Origin: Streptomyces sp. NBC_00510 | Lineage (GTDB): Bacteria; Actinomycetota; Actinomycetes; Streptomycetales; Streptomycetaceae | Assembly: GCA_036013505.1 (NCBI GenBank) | Contig: CP107851.1 | Location: forward strand, 3,100,001 to 3,164,000 | Reading direction: 5' to 3' | DNA: 64,000 nt | In this document: positions 33,792 through 42,054 of the stretch, one piece after another | How the letters are laid out: every line of letters begins with the position of its first letter | Position numbering within the stretch: the stretch's first letter is position 1 | The notes under the pieces: generated by a model | Databases searched by the model: none | What the model saw: the letters and a program-made list of their open reading frames with translations, nothing else | What the model was told of the DNA's origin: nothing | Position numbers and translations under genes: made by a program

Positions 33792-35843
33792 TCACGCCCG
33801 CCCGCTGGGCTCCCGGCGCCGCTTGGACGGCCCCGCCTCGCCGCGGCGCACGGAGCCCGGCGCGTTCCACTCGGCGCCCTTGCGGGCCCGCTGCTTGGCG
33901 CGCTCGGAGGACTCCAGCTGCCAGGGCACGGAGGTCACCATGACGCCGGGGGTGAACAGCAGCCGGCCCTTGAGCCGCAGCGCGCTCTGGTTGTGCAGCA
34001 GGTGCTCGTACCAGTGGCCGACCACGTACTCCGGGATGAAGATCGACACGACGTCGCGCGGGCTGCTGCGGCGCAGGCTCTTGACGTAGTCGATGATCGG
34101 CCGGGTGATCTCGCGGTACGGCGAGTCCAGCACCTTCAGCGGCACCTCGATGCCGCGGCGGTGCCACTCGGCCTGCAGCGCCTTGGTGTCGGCCGGGTCC
34201 ACGTTGATGCTGAGCGCCTCCAGTGTGTCCGACCGGAAGAGCTTGGCGTACGACAGGGCCCGCAGGGTGGGCTTGTGCACCTTGGAGACCAGGACGATGG
34301 AGTGCACGCGGGAGGGCTTGACCTCCTCCTCGCTGCGCTCCTCGGCGGCCGCGAGTTCGCTGGAGACCCGGTCGTAGTGGCGCCGGATGGCCGTCATCAT
34401 GCCGTAGAAGAGGACCATGCCGAGGACGGCGACCCAGGCGCCGTGCGTGAACTTGGTCAGCAGCACGACGACGAGGACGAGCCCGGTGAAGAAGGCGCCG
34501 AAGGTGTTGATCGCCCGGGAGCGGACCATGTGGCGGCGCACGGCGGGGTCGGTCTCGGTCGCCAGGTGCCGGTTCCAGTGCCGGACCATGCCGATCTGGC
34601 TGAGGGTGAAGGAGACGAAGACGCCGACGATGTACAGCTGGATCAGCCGCGTCGAGTCGGCCCCGTAGATGTAGACCAACACGCACGCGAAGGCGGCGAG
34701 CAGCACGATGCCGTTGCTGAAGGCGAGCCGGTCGCCGCGGGTGTGCAGCTGGCGCGGCAGGTAGCGGTCCTGGGCGAGGATCGAGCCGAGCACGGGGAAG
34801 CCGTTGTACGCGGTGTTGGCGGCCAGGAACAGCACCAGCGCCGTGGCCCCGGCCAGGAAGATGAAGGGGATCGACCCGTCGCCGAAGACGGCGGAGGCGA
34901 CCTGGGCGATCACCGGGTCCTGGGTGTAGCCGGGGCCGACCGGCTTGCCGTTCACCAGCAGGTCGGCGGCCGGGTTCTCGGCCATGCGGACGTTGGTGTT
35001 GAGGGCGAGCGCGATGATGCCGCAGAACATGGTCACGGCGAGGACGCCCATCAGCGCCAGGGTCGTCGCGGCGTTCTTGGACTTGGGCTTGCGGAAGGCG
35101 GGCACGCCGTTGCTGATCGCCTCGACGCCGGTCAGCGCGGCACAGCCGGAGGAGAAGGCCCGCAGCAGGAGGAAGACGAGCGCGAAGCTCGCGAGTCCGG
35201 TGTGCTCGGCCTTGATCGTGTAGCCGGCGGTCGGCGCGTGCATCTCGTCGCCGATCGCGATCCGGAAGATCCCCCAGGCCAGCATGCAGAAGACGCCGAA
35301 GACGAAGGCGTAGGTGGGGATGGCGAAGATCGTGCCCGACTCGCGCACGCCGCGCAGGTTCATCAGCATGAGCAGGACGATCATGCCGATGGCGCCCAGC
35401 ACCTTGTGCTCGACGAAGAACGGCACGGCGGAGCCGAGGTTCTCCACGCCGGAGGCGACCGACACGGCCACGGTCAGGACGTAGTCGACCAGCAGCGCGC
35501 TGGCCACGGTGAGCCCGGCGCGCGGGCCGAGGTTGGTCGTCGCGACCTCGTAGTCGCCACCGCCGGAGGGGTAGGCGTGCACGTTCTGCCGGTACGAGGC
35601 GACGACGGTGAACATCAGCACGACGACCGCGACCGCGATCCAGGGGCTGAAGTGGTAGGCCGACACTCCCGCGATCGACAGGACCAGGAGCACCTCTCCG
35701 GGCGCGTACGCCACGGAGGACAGCGGGTCGGAGGCGAAGACGGGGAGCGCCAGCCTCTTCGGGAGGAGCGTCTCTCCGAGCCTGTCGCTGCGGAGCGCCC
35801 GCCCGATCAGGATCCGTTTCGGAAGGTCGGTCAGTTTGGACAC
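33792..35843 (-). CDS. APC-family permease, KimA-like potassium transporter candidate
   Basis: This 683-aa protein has twelve predicted membrane helices (residues 25-490) and a cytoplasmic tail of about 190 aa. The N-terminus (LPKRLALPVFASDPLSSVAYAPGEVLLVL) and first helices resemble KimA/YdaO, the high-affinity K+ importer of Bacillus that is inhibited by c-di-AMP. The tail is a soluble alpha/beta domain as in KimA. Its divergent neighbours are two TrkA-type potassium proteins, which supports a K+ function. Mycobacterial Rv2690c is in the same context and is usually annotated only as an APC permease. Amino-acid transport is the alternative. Confidence 0.75.
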   Translation of the reverse strand: MSKLTDLPKRILIGRALRSDRLGETLLPKRLALPVFASDPLSSVAYAPGEVLLVLSIAGVSAYHFSPWIAVAVVVLMFTVVASYRQNVHAYPSGGGDYEVATTNLGPRAGLTVASALLVDYVLTVAVSVASGVENLGSAVPFFVEHKVLGAIGMIVLLMLMNLRGVRESGTIFAIPTYAFVFGVFCMLAWGIFRIAIGDEMHAPTAGYTIKAEHTGLASFALVFLLLRAFSSGCAALTGVEAISNGVPAFRKPKSKNAATTLALMGVLAVTMFCGIIALALNTNVRMAENPAADLLVNGKPVGPGYTQDPVIAQVASAVFGDGSIPFIFLAGATALVLFLAANTAYNGFPVLGSILAQDRYLPRQLHTRGDRLAFSNGIVLLAAFACVLVYIYGADSTRLIQLYIVGVFVSFTLSQIGMVRHWNRHLATETDPAVRRHMVRSRAINTFGAFFTGLVLVVVLLTKFTHGAWVAVLGMVLFYGMMTAIRRHYDRVSSELAAAEERSEEEVKPSRVHSIVLVSKVHKPTLRALSYAKLFRSDTLEALSINVDPADTKALQAEWHRRGIEVPLKVLDSPYREITRPIIDYVKSLRRSSPRDVVSIFIPEYVVGHWYEHLLHNQSALRLKGRLLFTPGVMVTSVPWQLESSERAKQRARKGAEWNAPGSVRRGEAGPSKRRREPSGRA

Positions 35844-35980
35844 CCCGCGATGTTAGAGGATCGTCAAGATTTCCGATCCCCCGCCCACCTATCAAGGGCT
35901 TACGTGCGTGTGTAGCTTTGGGCGCGGTCTGAGACCCTGAGGGGGATCGGCCGGAATTGTTGACAGCCGGAAGGACGGTC
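35844..35980. promoter_or_regulatory. Divergent promoter region between the KimA-like gene and trkA
   Basis: The 137 bp between the two starts must hold promoters for both strands. A TAGCTT (35913-35918) could be a plus-strand -10 box. A single TTGACG-type motif on the minus strand lies at 35862-35867. The region is too short for a ydaO-type c-di-AMP riboswitch, and I see none. Confidence 0.5.
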
Positions 35981-36649
35981 GTGCACGTCGTGATTATGGG
36001 GTGTGGGCGAGTGGGTTCCACTCTCGCGCACTCCCTTGAGCAGCAAGGTCATACAGTGGCCGTGATCGACCAGGACCCGACGGCGTTCCGCCGCCTGGGC
36101 TCCGGGTTCAGCGGACGCCGCGTGACCGGGGTCGGATTCGACCAGGACACGCTGCGCGAGGCCGGCATCGAGGAGGCGGGCGCCTTCGCGGCCGTCAGCA
36201 GCGGTGACAATTCCAACATCATCGCGGCCCGGGTGGCCCGGGAGATGTTCGGGATCGAGAACGTCGCCGCCCGGATCTACGACCCCCGGCGGGCGGAGGT
36301 GTACCAGCGCCTGGGCATCCCCACCGTCGCCACCGTCCGCTGGACGGCCGACCAGATGCTGCGCCGCCTGTTGCCGTCCGGCGCGGAGCCGCTGTGGCGC
36401 GACCCGAGCGGGGGTGTGCAGCTCGCCGAGGTGCACACGGACACCGCCTGGGTGGGCCACAAGATCAGCAGGCTCCAGGAGGAGACCGGAGTGCGCGTGG
36501 CGTTCCTCACCCGGCTGGGCGAGGCGATGCTCCCCACGTCGGAGACGGTCCTGCAGGAAGGCGACCTGGTGCACGTGATGATGCGCACGGGCGAGGTCGA
36601 ACAGGTCGAGGCCGCGTTCGCAAAGGGCCCTGAGGAGGCGCACCGATGA
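35981..36649 (+). CDS. TrkA-type potassium uptake regulatory protein (first of two)
   Basis: This 222-aa protein has an RCK_N Rossmann domain (IMGCGRVGSTLAHSLEQQGHTVAVIDQD, nucleotide motif GCGRVG) and an RCK_C ligand domain (about 145-215). Such cytoplasmic proteins bind NAD(H)/ATP and gate Trk/Ktr channels. It corresponds to CeoB of mycobacteria. The GTG at 35981 is favoured by an AAGGAC ribosome-binding site and puts the Rossmann strand at the N-terminus. It overlaps the second copy by 4 nt. No TrkH/KtrB channel gene is in the window, so the partner may be the KimA-like protein or a distant gene. Confidence 0.85.
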   Translation: MHVVIMGCGRVGSTLAHSLEQQGHTVAVIDQDPTAFRRLGSGFSGRRVTGVGFDQDTLREAGIEEAGAFAAVSSGDNSNIIAARVAREMFGIENVAARIYDPRRAEVYQRLGIPTVATVRWTADQMLRRLLPSGAEPLWRDPSGGVQLAEVHTDTAWVGHKISRLQEETGVRVAFLTRLGEAMLPTSETVLQEGDLVHVMMRTGEVEQVEAAFAKGPEEAHR

Positions 36650-37323
36650 GGGTCGCCATTGCCGGGGCCGGGGCGGTCGGCCGCTCCATCGCGGGTGAGC
36701 TGCTGGAGAACGGCCACGAGGTCCTGCTGATCGACAAGAACCCGACCTCGATCTCGGTGGAGCGGGTGCCCCAGGCCGAGTGGCTGCTGGCCGACGCCTG
36801 CGAGATCACGTCGCTGGACGAGGCCGCGCTGCAGCGTTGCAACGTGGTGATCGCCGCCACGGGCGACGACAAGGTCAATCTGGTCGTCTCGCTGCTCGCC
36901 AAGACCGAGTACGGCGTCCCGCGCGTCGTCGCGCGGGTGAACAACCCCAAGAACGAGTGGCTGTTCAACGAGGCCTGGGGCGTGGACGTGGCCGTCTCCA
37001 CCCCGCGCCTGATGTCGGCGCTGGTGGAGGAGGCGGTGAGCGTCGGCGACCTCGTCCGGCTGATGCGCTTCAGCCAGGGCGACGCGAACCTGGTCGAGCT
37101 GACCCTCCCGGAGGAGGCCGCGCTGGTGGGCACCCGGGTCGGGGAGGTCGCCTGGCCGGAGGACACCTCGCTGGTCACGATCATCCGCGGCCACCGCGTG
37201 CTCACCCCGTCCAAGGACGACGCGCTCGAGGCGGGCGACGAGCTGCTGTTCGTCGCGGCCCCGCACCGCGAGGAGCAGCTGGAGGACCTGCTCTCGGTGC
37301 GCAGCGCCGAGGCCGGTGCGTAA
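36646..37323 (+). CDS. TrkA-type potassium uptake regulatory protein (second of two)
   Basis: This 225-aa protein has the same RCK_N plus RCK_C plan (MRVAIAGAGAVGRSIAGELLENGHEVLLIDKN; C-terminal TRVGEVAWPEDTSLVTIIRG...GDELLFVA). It corresponds to CeoC of mycobacteria. Adjacent paired TrkA proteins of about 220 aa probably form a heteromeric gating ring, in place of the single long TrkA of enterobacteria. ATGA overlap with the first copy indicates coupled translation. It ends just before a very strong terminator shared with the convergent DUF3159 gene. Confidence 0.85.
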   Translation: MRVAIAGAGAVGRSIAGELLENGHEVLLIDKNPTSISVERVPQAEWLLADACEITSLDEAALQRCNVVIAATGDDKVNLVVSLLAKTEYGVPRVVARVNNPKNEWLFNEAWGVDVAVSTPRLMSALVEEAVSVGDLVRLMRFSQGDANLVELTLPEEAALVGTRVGEVAWPEDTSLVTIIRGHRVLTPSKDDALEAGDELLFVAAPHREEQLEDLLSVRSAEAGA

Positions 37324-37344
37324 GGCGTAGGACGTACAGGCCGT

Positions 37345-37394
37345 ACGCACGAGGGGCGGCCGGAACCCGTGGGTTCCGGCCGCCCCTCGTGCGT
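37345..37394. terminator. Strong bidirectional terminator between trkA and the DUF3159 gene
   Basis: A perfect 24-nt inverted repeat (left arm 37345-37368 starting ACGCACGAGGGG, right arm 37371-37394) with a minimal loop. It lies between two convergent stop codons. Confidence 0.85.
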
Positions 37395-37418
37395 TCGCCG
37401 TCGGCGCGGGGCGCCGGG

Positions 37419-38177
37419 TCAGCGGTTGGCGGCCTCCTCGGCGGCGCGCTCGGCCTTCTCGGCCCGCTCGGCCTCCTCCATCTCCGCGATCACGTCGATC
37501 GGCGGCGGCGCCTTGGCCAGGAAGATCCAGGTCAGGTAGACGCAGAGCAGGAACGGCGGGATGCCGAGGGCGACCTTGACCCAGCCGAGCTGGGTGGCGT
37601 TCCCCCAGAAGTAGAGCGGGAAGAGGATCGCCGACTTGACGAGCAGGATGACGCCCCAGGCCCAGGTGGCCTTGGTGTACGCGACGAGCCGTCCCGGGTT
37701 CCGCGTCCGCCAGGACAGGTTCTCCTTGAGGATCGGGCCGAGCAGCAGTCCGATCAGCGGGTACTTCACCAGCGCGGAGACCACGTAGGCGACCGCGAGC
37801 CCGAGGGTGTAGAGCATGCCGGGCAGGTAGAAGTTCTTCGCGTCGCCGGACATCATCGCGAACACCGCGCCGAAGGCGACGCCGAAGACGCCGCTGAAGG
37901 CGTGCTTGAGGGTCTGCCTGCGCACCAGGCGGGCCAGTGCCAGCACCAGCGACAGGCCCAGGGCGGCGATGGCCGCGACGTGGATGTCCCGGTTGATCGT
38001 GTAGATCAGGACGAAGACGAGGCCGGGCACCGTCGTGTCGATCATGCCCCAGACGCCGCCGAAGGCCTCCAGGAGCGCATGGTCGGCGGCCGCCTTGGAG
38101 GCGGCCGCGTCCTGCTCCGGCCCGTGCTCGGTCCCGGTCGTGGGCTGTGCCCCGGTCCGCTTGTCGATCGACGCCAC
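37419..38177 (-). CDS. DUF3159 membrane protein
   Basis: This 252-aa protein has five to six membrane helices (between residues 40 and 225) and a charged, Ala/Glu-rich C-terminal tail (EMEEAERAEKAERAAEEAA). It fits DUF3159, found almost only in actinobacteria and typically beside trkA pairs and a small OB-fold gene. Function is unknown; the conserved neighbourhood hints at a part in ion balance or membrane stress. It starts at GTG 38177, 3 nt after the OB-fold gene, so the two are one unit, probably continuing from kdpE. Confidence 0.8.
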   Translation of the reverse strand: MASIDKRTGAQPTTGTEHGPEQDAAASKAAADHALLEAFGGVWGMIDTTVPGLVFVLIYTINRDIHVAAIAALGLSLVLALARLVRRQTLKHAFSGVFGVAFGAVFAMMSGDAKNFYLPGMLYTLGLAVAYVVSALVKYPLIGLLLGPILKENLSWRTRNPGRLVAYTKATWAWGVILLVKSAILFPLYFWGNATQLGWVKVALGIPPFLLCVYLTWIFLAKAPPPIDVIAEMEEAERAEKAERAAEEAANR

Positions 38178-38180
38178 CGG

Positions 38181-38579
38181 CTACTCCTGTCCGACCGGAC
38201 GCAACTCGTACTTGGGATTGAACAGCACCGGACGGCCGCGGTTCATGGAGATCCGCCCCGACGCGATGATCCTGCGGCCCGGCTCGATGCCGACGATGCT
38301 GCGCCGGCCCAGCCACACCACGTCCAGCGGTGCGGAACCGTCGAACAGCTCGGCCTCCAGGGCGGGCACGCCGGCCCGCGGCCGCAGAGTGACAGCGCGT
38401 AGTGTACCGGTCACGGTCACTATGTCGCGATCGGAGCAGTCGCAGATCCGGGTGCACCCGACGTCCGCGGTGTCCTGCCGCAGCTCGTCGGAGTGCAGCT
38501 CCTCCTGGGAGCTGGACAGTCGGTCGAGCATCCTGCGGAAGCGGCCGGCAGGCCGGTCCGAACGGGTGGTACCACTCAT
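38181..38579 (-). CDS. Small OB-fold nucleic-acid-binding-like protein
   Basis: This 132-aa protein has a short basic N-terminus (GRFRRMLDRLSSS) followed by an OB-fold core of the tRNA-anticodon type (VTVTGTLRAVTLRP..VPALEAELFDGSAPLDVVWLGRRSIVGIEPGRRIIASGRIS). Relatives sit next to DUF3159 genes throughout actinobacteria. Function is unknown. I take the ATG at 38579; an upstream GTG/ATG at 38615 would add 12 residues without likely domain content. Its start is 39 nt after the kdpE stop, consistent with read-through from the kdp regulators. Confidence 0.75.
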   Translation of the reverse strand: MSGTTRSDRPAGRFRRMLDRLSSSQEELHSDELRQDTADVGCTRICDCSDRDIVTVTGTLRAVTLRPRAGVPALEAELFDGSAPLDVVWLGRRSIVGIEPGRRIIASGRISMNRGRPVLFNPKYELRPVGQE

Positions 38580-38618
38580 ACCTGGAAGGGTACCGGGCCC
38601 GGGTGAACGGATCACCGA

Positions 38619-39302
38619 TCACTTCTCGAAGCGGTAGCCCATGCCCGGCTCGGTGATGAAGTGCCGCGGGTGCGCGGGGTCGGCCTCCAGCTTGCGCCGC
38701 AACTGCGCCATGTAGACCCGCAGGTAGTTGCTCTCGGTGCCGTAGGACGGGCCCCAGACCTCCTGGAGCAGCTGTTTCTGGCTGACCAGACGGCCGGTGT
38801 TGCGGACCAGGACCTCCAGCAGGTGCCACTCGGTGGGCGTGAGCCGGACGTCGGCGCCGTCGCGGTTGACCTTCTTGGCGGCGAGGTCGACGGTGAAGGA
38901 CTCGGTCTCCACGGTCGCGGCGCCGTCCTCGGGGCCACCGGGCGTGGCGCGGCGGACGGCGGCGCGCAGCCGGGCCAGCAGCTCGTCCATGCCGAAGGGC
39001 TTGGTGACGTAGTCGTCGGCGCCCGCGTCGAGGGCCTCGACCTTCTCGTCGGAGGCCTGGCGGGCGGAGAGCACGATGATCGGCACCCGGGTCCAGCCGC
39101 GCAGTCCGCGGATCACCTCGACGCCGTCCATGTCGGGCAGGCCGAGGTCGAGCACGATGACGTCGGGGTGGCGGGCGGCGGCGAGCTGCAGCGCGGTCGC
39201 GCCGTCGTGGGCGGCGTCGACCTCGTACTTGCGGGCCCGCAGGTTGATCACGAGAGCGCGCACGATCTGCGGCTCGTCGTCGACCACGAGCACCCGGTTC
39301 AT
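38619..39302 (-). CDS. kdpE: KdpE response regulator (OmpR/PhoB family)
   Basis: This 227-aa two-domain regulator has a receiver domain with phospho-acceptor Asp52 (VLDLGLPDMDG), the acidic VVDDE start and Lys at the conserved K-P position. The C-terminal winged helix (residues 125-225: VRLTPTEWHLLEVLVRN, SQKQLLQEVWG, YLRVYMAQLRRKLE, YRF) is of OmpR type, which binds direct repeats of about 11-bp phase. It is the partner of the KdpD gene 58 nt upstream. It probably activates the kdp operon; three matching repeat arrays are present in the window. Confidence 0.92.
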   Translation of the reverse strand: MNRVLVVDDEPQIVRALVINLRARKYEVDAAHDGATALQLAAARHPDVIVLDLGLPDMDGVEVIRGLRGWTRVPIIVLSARQASDEKVEALDAGADDYVTKPFGMDELLARLRAAVRRATPGGPEDGAATVETESFTVDLAAKKVNRDGADVRLTPTEWHLLEVLVRNTGRLVSQKQLLQEVWGPSYGTESNYLRVYMAQLRRKLEADPAHPRHFITEPGMGYRFEK

Positions 39303-39360
39303 GGAGCCTGCCTTTCCTTCTCGGTGAGGGGGGTGGAGCGGGGGTGCGGTGCGGGCACGG

Positions 39361-41904
39361 TCAGGTCGTCGCCTCGGCCGGTAGGTCCGGGGCGGCGGGG
39401 GTGCTGCCGGGCGCGGCCGGGAGGGTGAGCACCATCGTCAGGCCGCCTCCCGGGGTGTCCTCGGGTTGGAGGGTGGCGCCCATGGCGTCGGCGAAGCCGC
39501 GGGCCACCGCGAGGCCGAGGCCCACGCCGTTGCCGCGGGGGGCGTCGCCGTACCGCTGGAACGGCTCGAAGATCCGTTCCTTGGCGACGTCGGGGACACC
39601 GGGCCCGCGGTCGACGACGCGCAGGTCGACGTGGCCGCCCAGGGCGCTGGCGGCGACCAGCACCCGGGTGCCGGCGGGGCTGTACTTGACGGCGTTCTCG
39701 ACGATGTTGGCGACGCTGCGCTCGAGGAGCCCCGGGTCGACGGAGACCATCGGGAGGGTCTCGGGGACGTCCAGGGTGACGCTGCCGTCGGGGACTCCGC
39801 GCAGGGCCTTGGGGACGACCTCGTCGAGGTCCACCTCGCGGATCAGCGGGGTGACCGTGCCGGTCTGCAGGCGCGACATGTCGAGGAGGTTGCCGACCAG
39901 GTTGTCGAGCCGGTCCGCGCCCTCCTCGATGGCCTCCAGAAGCTCGGCCTCGTCCTCCTCGGACCAGGCGACGTCGTCGGAGCGCAGCGAGCTGACGGCC
40001 GCCTTGATGGCGGCGAGCGGGGTGCGCAGGTCGTGCGAGACGGCGGCGAGCAGGGCGGTGCGGATGCGGTTGCCCTCGGCGAGCTTGTGGGCCCTGGCGG
40101 CCTCGTCCTCCAGCCGCTGCCGGTCCAGGACGCCGGCGGCCTGGGCCGCGAAGGCGGAGAGCACCCGGCGGTCGGAGGCGGGCAGCACCCGGCCGACCAG
40201 GGCCAGCGAGAGGTTGTCGCTGACCGGCACCTCCACGTCCGCGTCCTCGGGGCGCGGGCACTGCCGGCTGCCGACGCCGGCGGCGCAGGTCCACGCGTCG
40301 TGCTCGCTGGCCCGCTCCAGCAGCGACACGGCCTCCATGCCGAAGGTCTCCCGGACCCGTTCCAGCAGGGCGTCCAGGGAGTGCTCGCCGCGCAGCACGC
40401 TGCCGGCCAGGTACGACAGGATCTCGGCCTCGGACTGGAGTCTGGCGGCCTGGTGGGTGCGGCGCGCCGCCAGGTCCACCACGGAGGCCACCGCGATGCC
40501 GACCAGCACGAAGATCACGATGGCGATCAGGTTCTCGGGCTGGGCGATGGTGAAGGTGTGCAGGGGCGGGGCGAAGAAGTAGTTCAGCAGCAGTGAGCCG
40601 CCGACCGCCGAGACCAGCGCCGGGTAGAGGCCGCCGACGAGGGCCGCCGCGACCGTCAGGGTCATGAACAGCAGCATGTCGGTGGCGATGCCCAGGGCGG
40701 GGTGCAGCTGGGTGAGCACCAGGCAGAGCAGCGCGGGGCCGAGCACACCGGTCAGCCAGCCGGCGATCACCCGGGAGCGGCCGAGCTGGGCGCCGCGGGC
40801 CACGGGCAGGCCCCGGCCCTTGGCGGCGTGCTCGTGGGTGACGATGTGCACGTCGAGGTCCGGCCCGGACTCGCGGGCCACGGTCGCGCCGACGCCCGGC
40901 CCGAAGACGTACTGCCACGCGGGCCGGCGGCTGGTGCCGAGCACGACCTGGGTGGCGTTGACTCCGCGGGCGAAGTCCAGCAGGGCGCCGGGGACGTCGT
41001 CGCCGACGACGTGGTGGAAGGAACCGCCGAGGTCCTCCACGAGGGTGCGCTGGACGGCGAGTTCCTTGGGCGAGCCGGCCGTCAGGCCGTCGCTGCGCGC
41101 GATGTGGACGGCGAGGATCTCCCCGCCGGAGCCCTTGGCGGCCATCCGGGCGGCGCGCCGGATCAGCGTCCGTCCCTCGGGGCCGCCGGTGAGGCCGACC
41201 ACGATGCGCTCACGCGCCTGCCAGGTGGCGGAGATCCGGTGGTCGGTGCGGTACTGCCGCAGGTATTCGTCGACCCGGTCGGCCACCCACAGCAGGGCCA
41301 GCTCGCGCAGCGCGGTGAGGTTGCCGGGCCGGAAGTAGTTGGACAGGGCCGCGTCGACCTTGTCGGAGGCGTAGATGTTGCCGTGCGCCATGCGGCGGCG
41401 CAGCGCCTGTGGCGACATGTCGACCAGCTCGATCTGGTCGGCGCGGCGGACCACCTCGTCGGGCACGGTCTCGCGCTGGCGTACCCCGGTGATCGACTCG
41501 ACGACGTCGCCGAGCGACTCCAGGTGCTGGATGTTCACCGTCGATATGACGTTGATGCCGGCCTGGAGCAGTTCCTCGATGTCCTGCCAGCGCTTCTCGT
41601 TGCGGCTGCCCGGGATGTTGGTGTGCGCCATCTCGTCGACGAGGGCGACCTCGGGCCGGCGCGCGAGCACCGCGTCGACGTCCATCTCGGTGAAGACGGT
41701 GTCCCGGTACTCGATCTCCTTGCGCCGCACGACCTCCAGGCCGTGCAGCATGACCTCGGTGCGGGCGCGGTTGTGGTGCTCGACGAAGGCGACGACGACG
41801 TCGGTGCCGCGCTCCAGGCGCCGGTGGGCCTCGGAGAGCATGGCGTAGGTCTTGCCCACTCCCGGGGCCGCCCCCAGGTATATCCGCAAAGTCCCGCGTG
41901 CCAT
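39361..41904 (-). CDS. kdpD: KdpD sensor histidine kinase
   Basis: This 847-aa K+/turgor sensor kinase has the full family order. An N-terminal KdpD domain carries Walker A LGAAPGVGKTYAML (10-23) and Walker B VALVDEMAHTN. A universal-stress-like domain (about 235-360) and four close-set membrane helices (about 380-490) follow. Then come a GAF-like domain, the HisKA domain (SHDLRTPLAAIKAA) and the HATPase (NIVENAVKYS, DRGPGVP, GVGLGLAVARGFADAMG). It senses external K+ and signals to KdpE. Its start is about 110 bp downstream of a TTGACG repeat pair, suggesting autoregulation by KdpE. Confidence 0.93.
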   Translation of the reverse strand: MARGTLRIYLGAAPGVGKTYAMLSEAHRRLERGTDVVVAFVEHHNRARTEVMLHGLEVVRRKEIEYRDTVFTEMDVDAVLARRPEVALVDEMAHTNIPGSRNEKRWQDIEELLQAGINVISTVNIQHLESLGDVVESITGVRQRETVPDEVVRRADQIELVDMSPQALRRRMAHGNIYASDKVDAALSNYFRPGNLTALRELALLWVADRVDEYLRQYRTDHRISATWQARERIVVGLTGGPEGRTLIRRAARMAAKGSGGEILAVHIARSDGLTAGSPKELAVQRTLVEDLGGSFHHVVGDDVPGALLDFARGVNATQVVLGTSRRPAWQYVFGPGVGATVARESGPDLDVHIVTHEHAAKGRGLPVARGAQLGRSRVIAGWLTGVLGPALLCLVLTQLHPALGIATDMLLFMTLTVAAALVGGLYPALVSAVGGSLLLNYFFAPPLHTFTIAQPENLIAIVIFVLVGIAVASVVDLAARRTHQAARLQSEAEILSYLAGSVLRGEHSLDALLERVRETFGMEAVSLLERASEHDAWTCAAGVGSRQCPRPEDADVEVPVSDNLSLALVGRVLPASDRRVLSAFAAQAAGVLDRQRLEDEAARAHKLAEGNRIRTALLAAVSHDLRTPLAAIKAAVSSLRSDDVAWSEEDEAELLEAIEEGADRLDNLVGNLLDMSRLQTGTVTPLIREVDLDEVVPKALRGVPDGSVTLDVPETLPMVSVDPGLLERSVANIVENAVKYSPAGTRVLVAASALGGHVDLRVVDRGPGVPDVAKERIFEPFQRYGDAPRGNGVGLGLAVARGFADAMGATLQPEDTPGGGLTMVLTLPAAPGSTPAAPDLPAEATT

Positions 41905-42013
41905 GGCTCCACGTTCCGCCTCGTGGCGTGCCCCTTCCGGGCGCGTCCGACGTTAAGAATCCTATGGTCCCAGCAGCGGACAAATCGGGCGTGATGTTCC
42001 TGCGGGGAGCACG

Positions 42014-42030
42014 TTGACGCGTCCTTGACG
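42014..42030 (-). promoter_or_regulatory. Candidate KdpE box upstream of kdpD
   Basis: TTGACG occurs at 42014-42019 and again at 42025-42030, exactly 11 bp apart (CGTCAA on the minus strand, the sense strand of kdpD), 110-126 bp upstream of the kdpD start. The same motif and phase occur in front of the kdp operon and the 506-aa gene. Confidence 0.55.
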
Positions 42031-42054
42031 CCCTCCTCGTGCCGCCGCCTGCGG

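Noticed and set aside
35844..35980. ydaO-type c-di-AMP riboswitch before the KimA-like gene
   Set aside because: The whole intergenic region is 137 bp and shared by two divergent genes, too short for the element, and none of its conserved blocks was seen.
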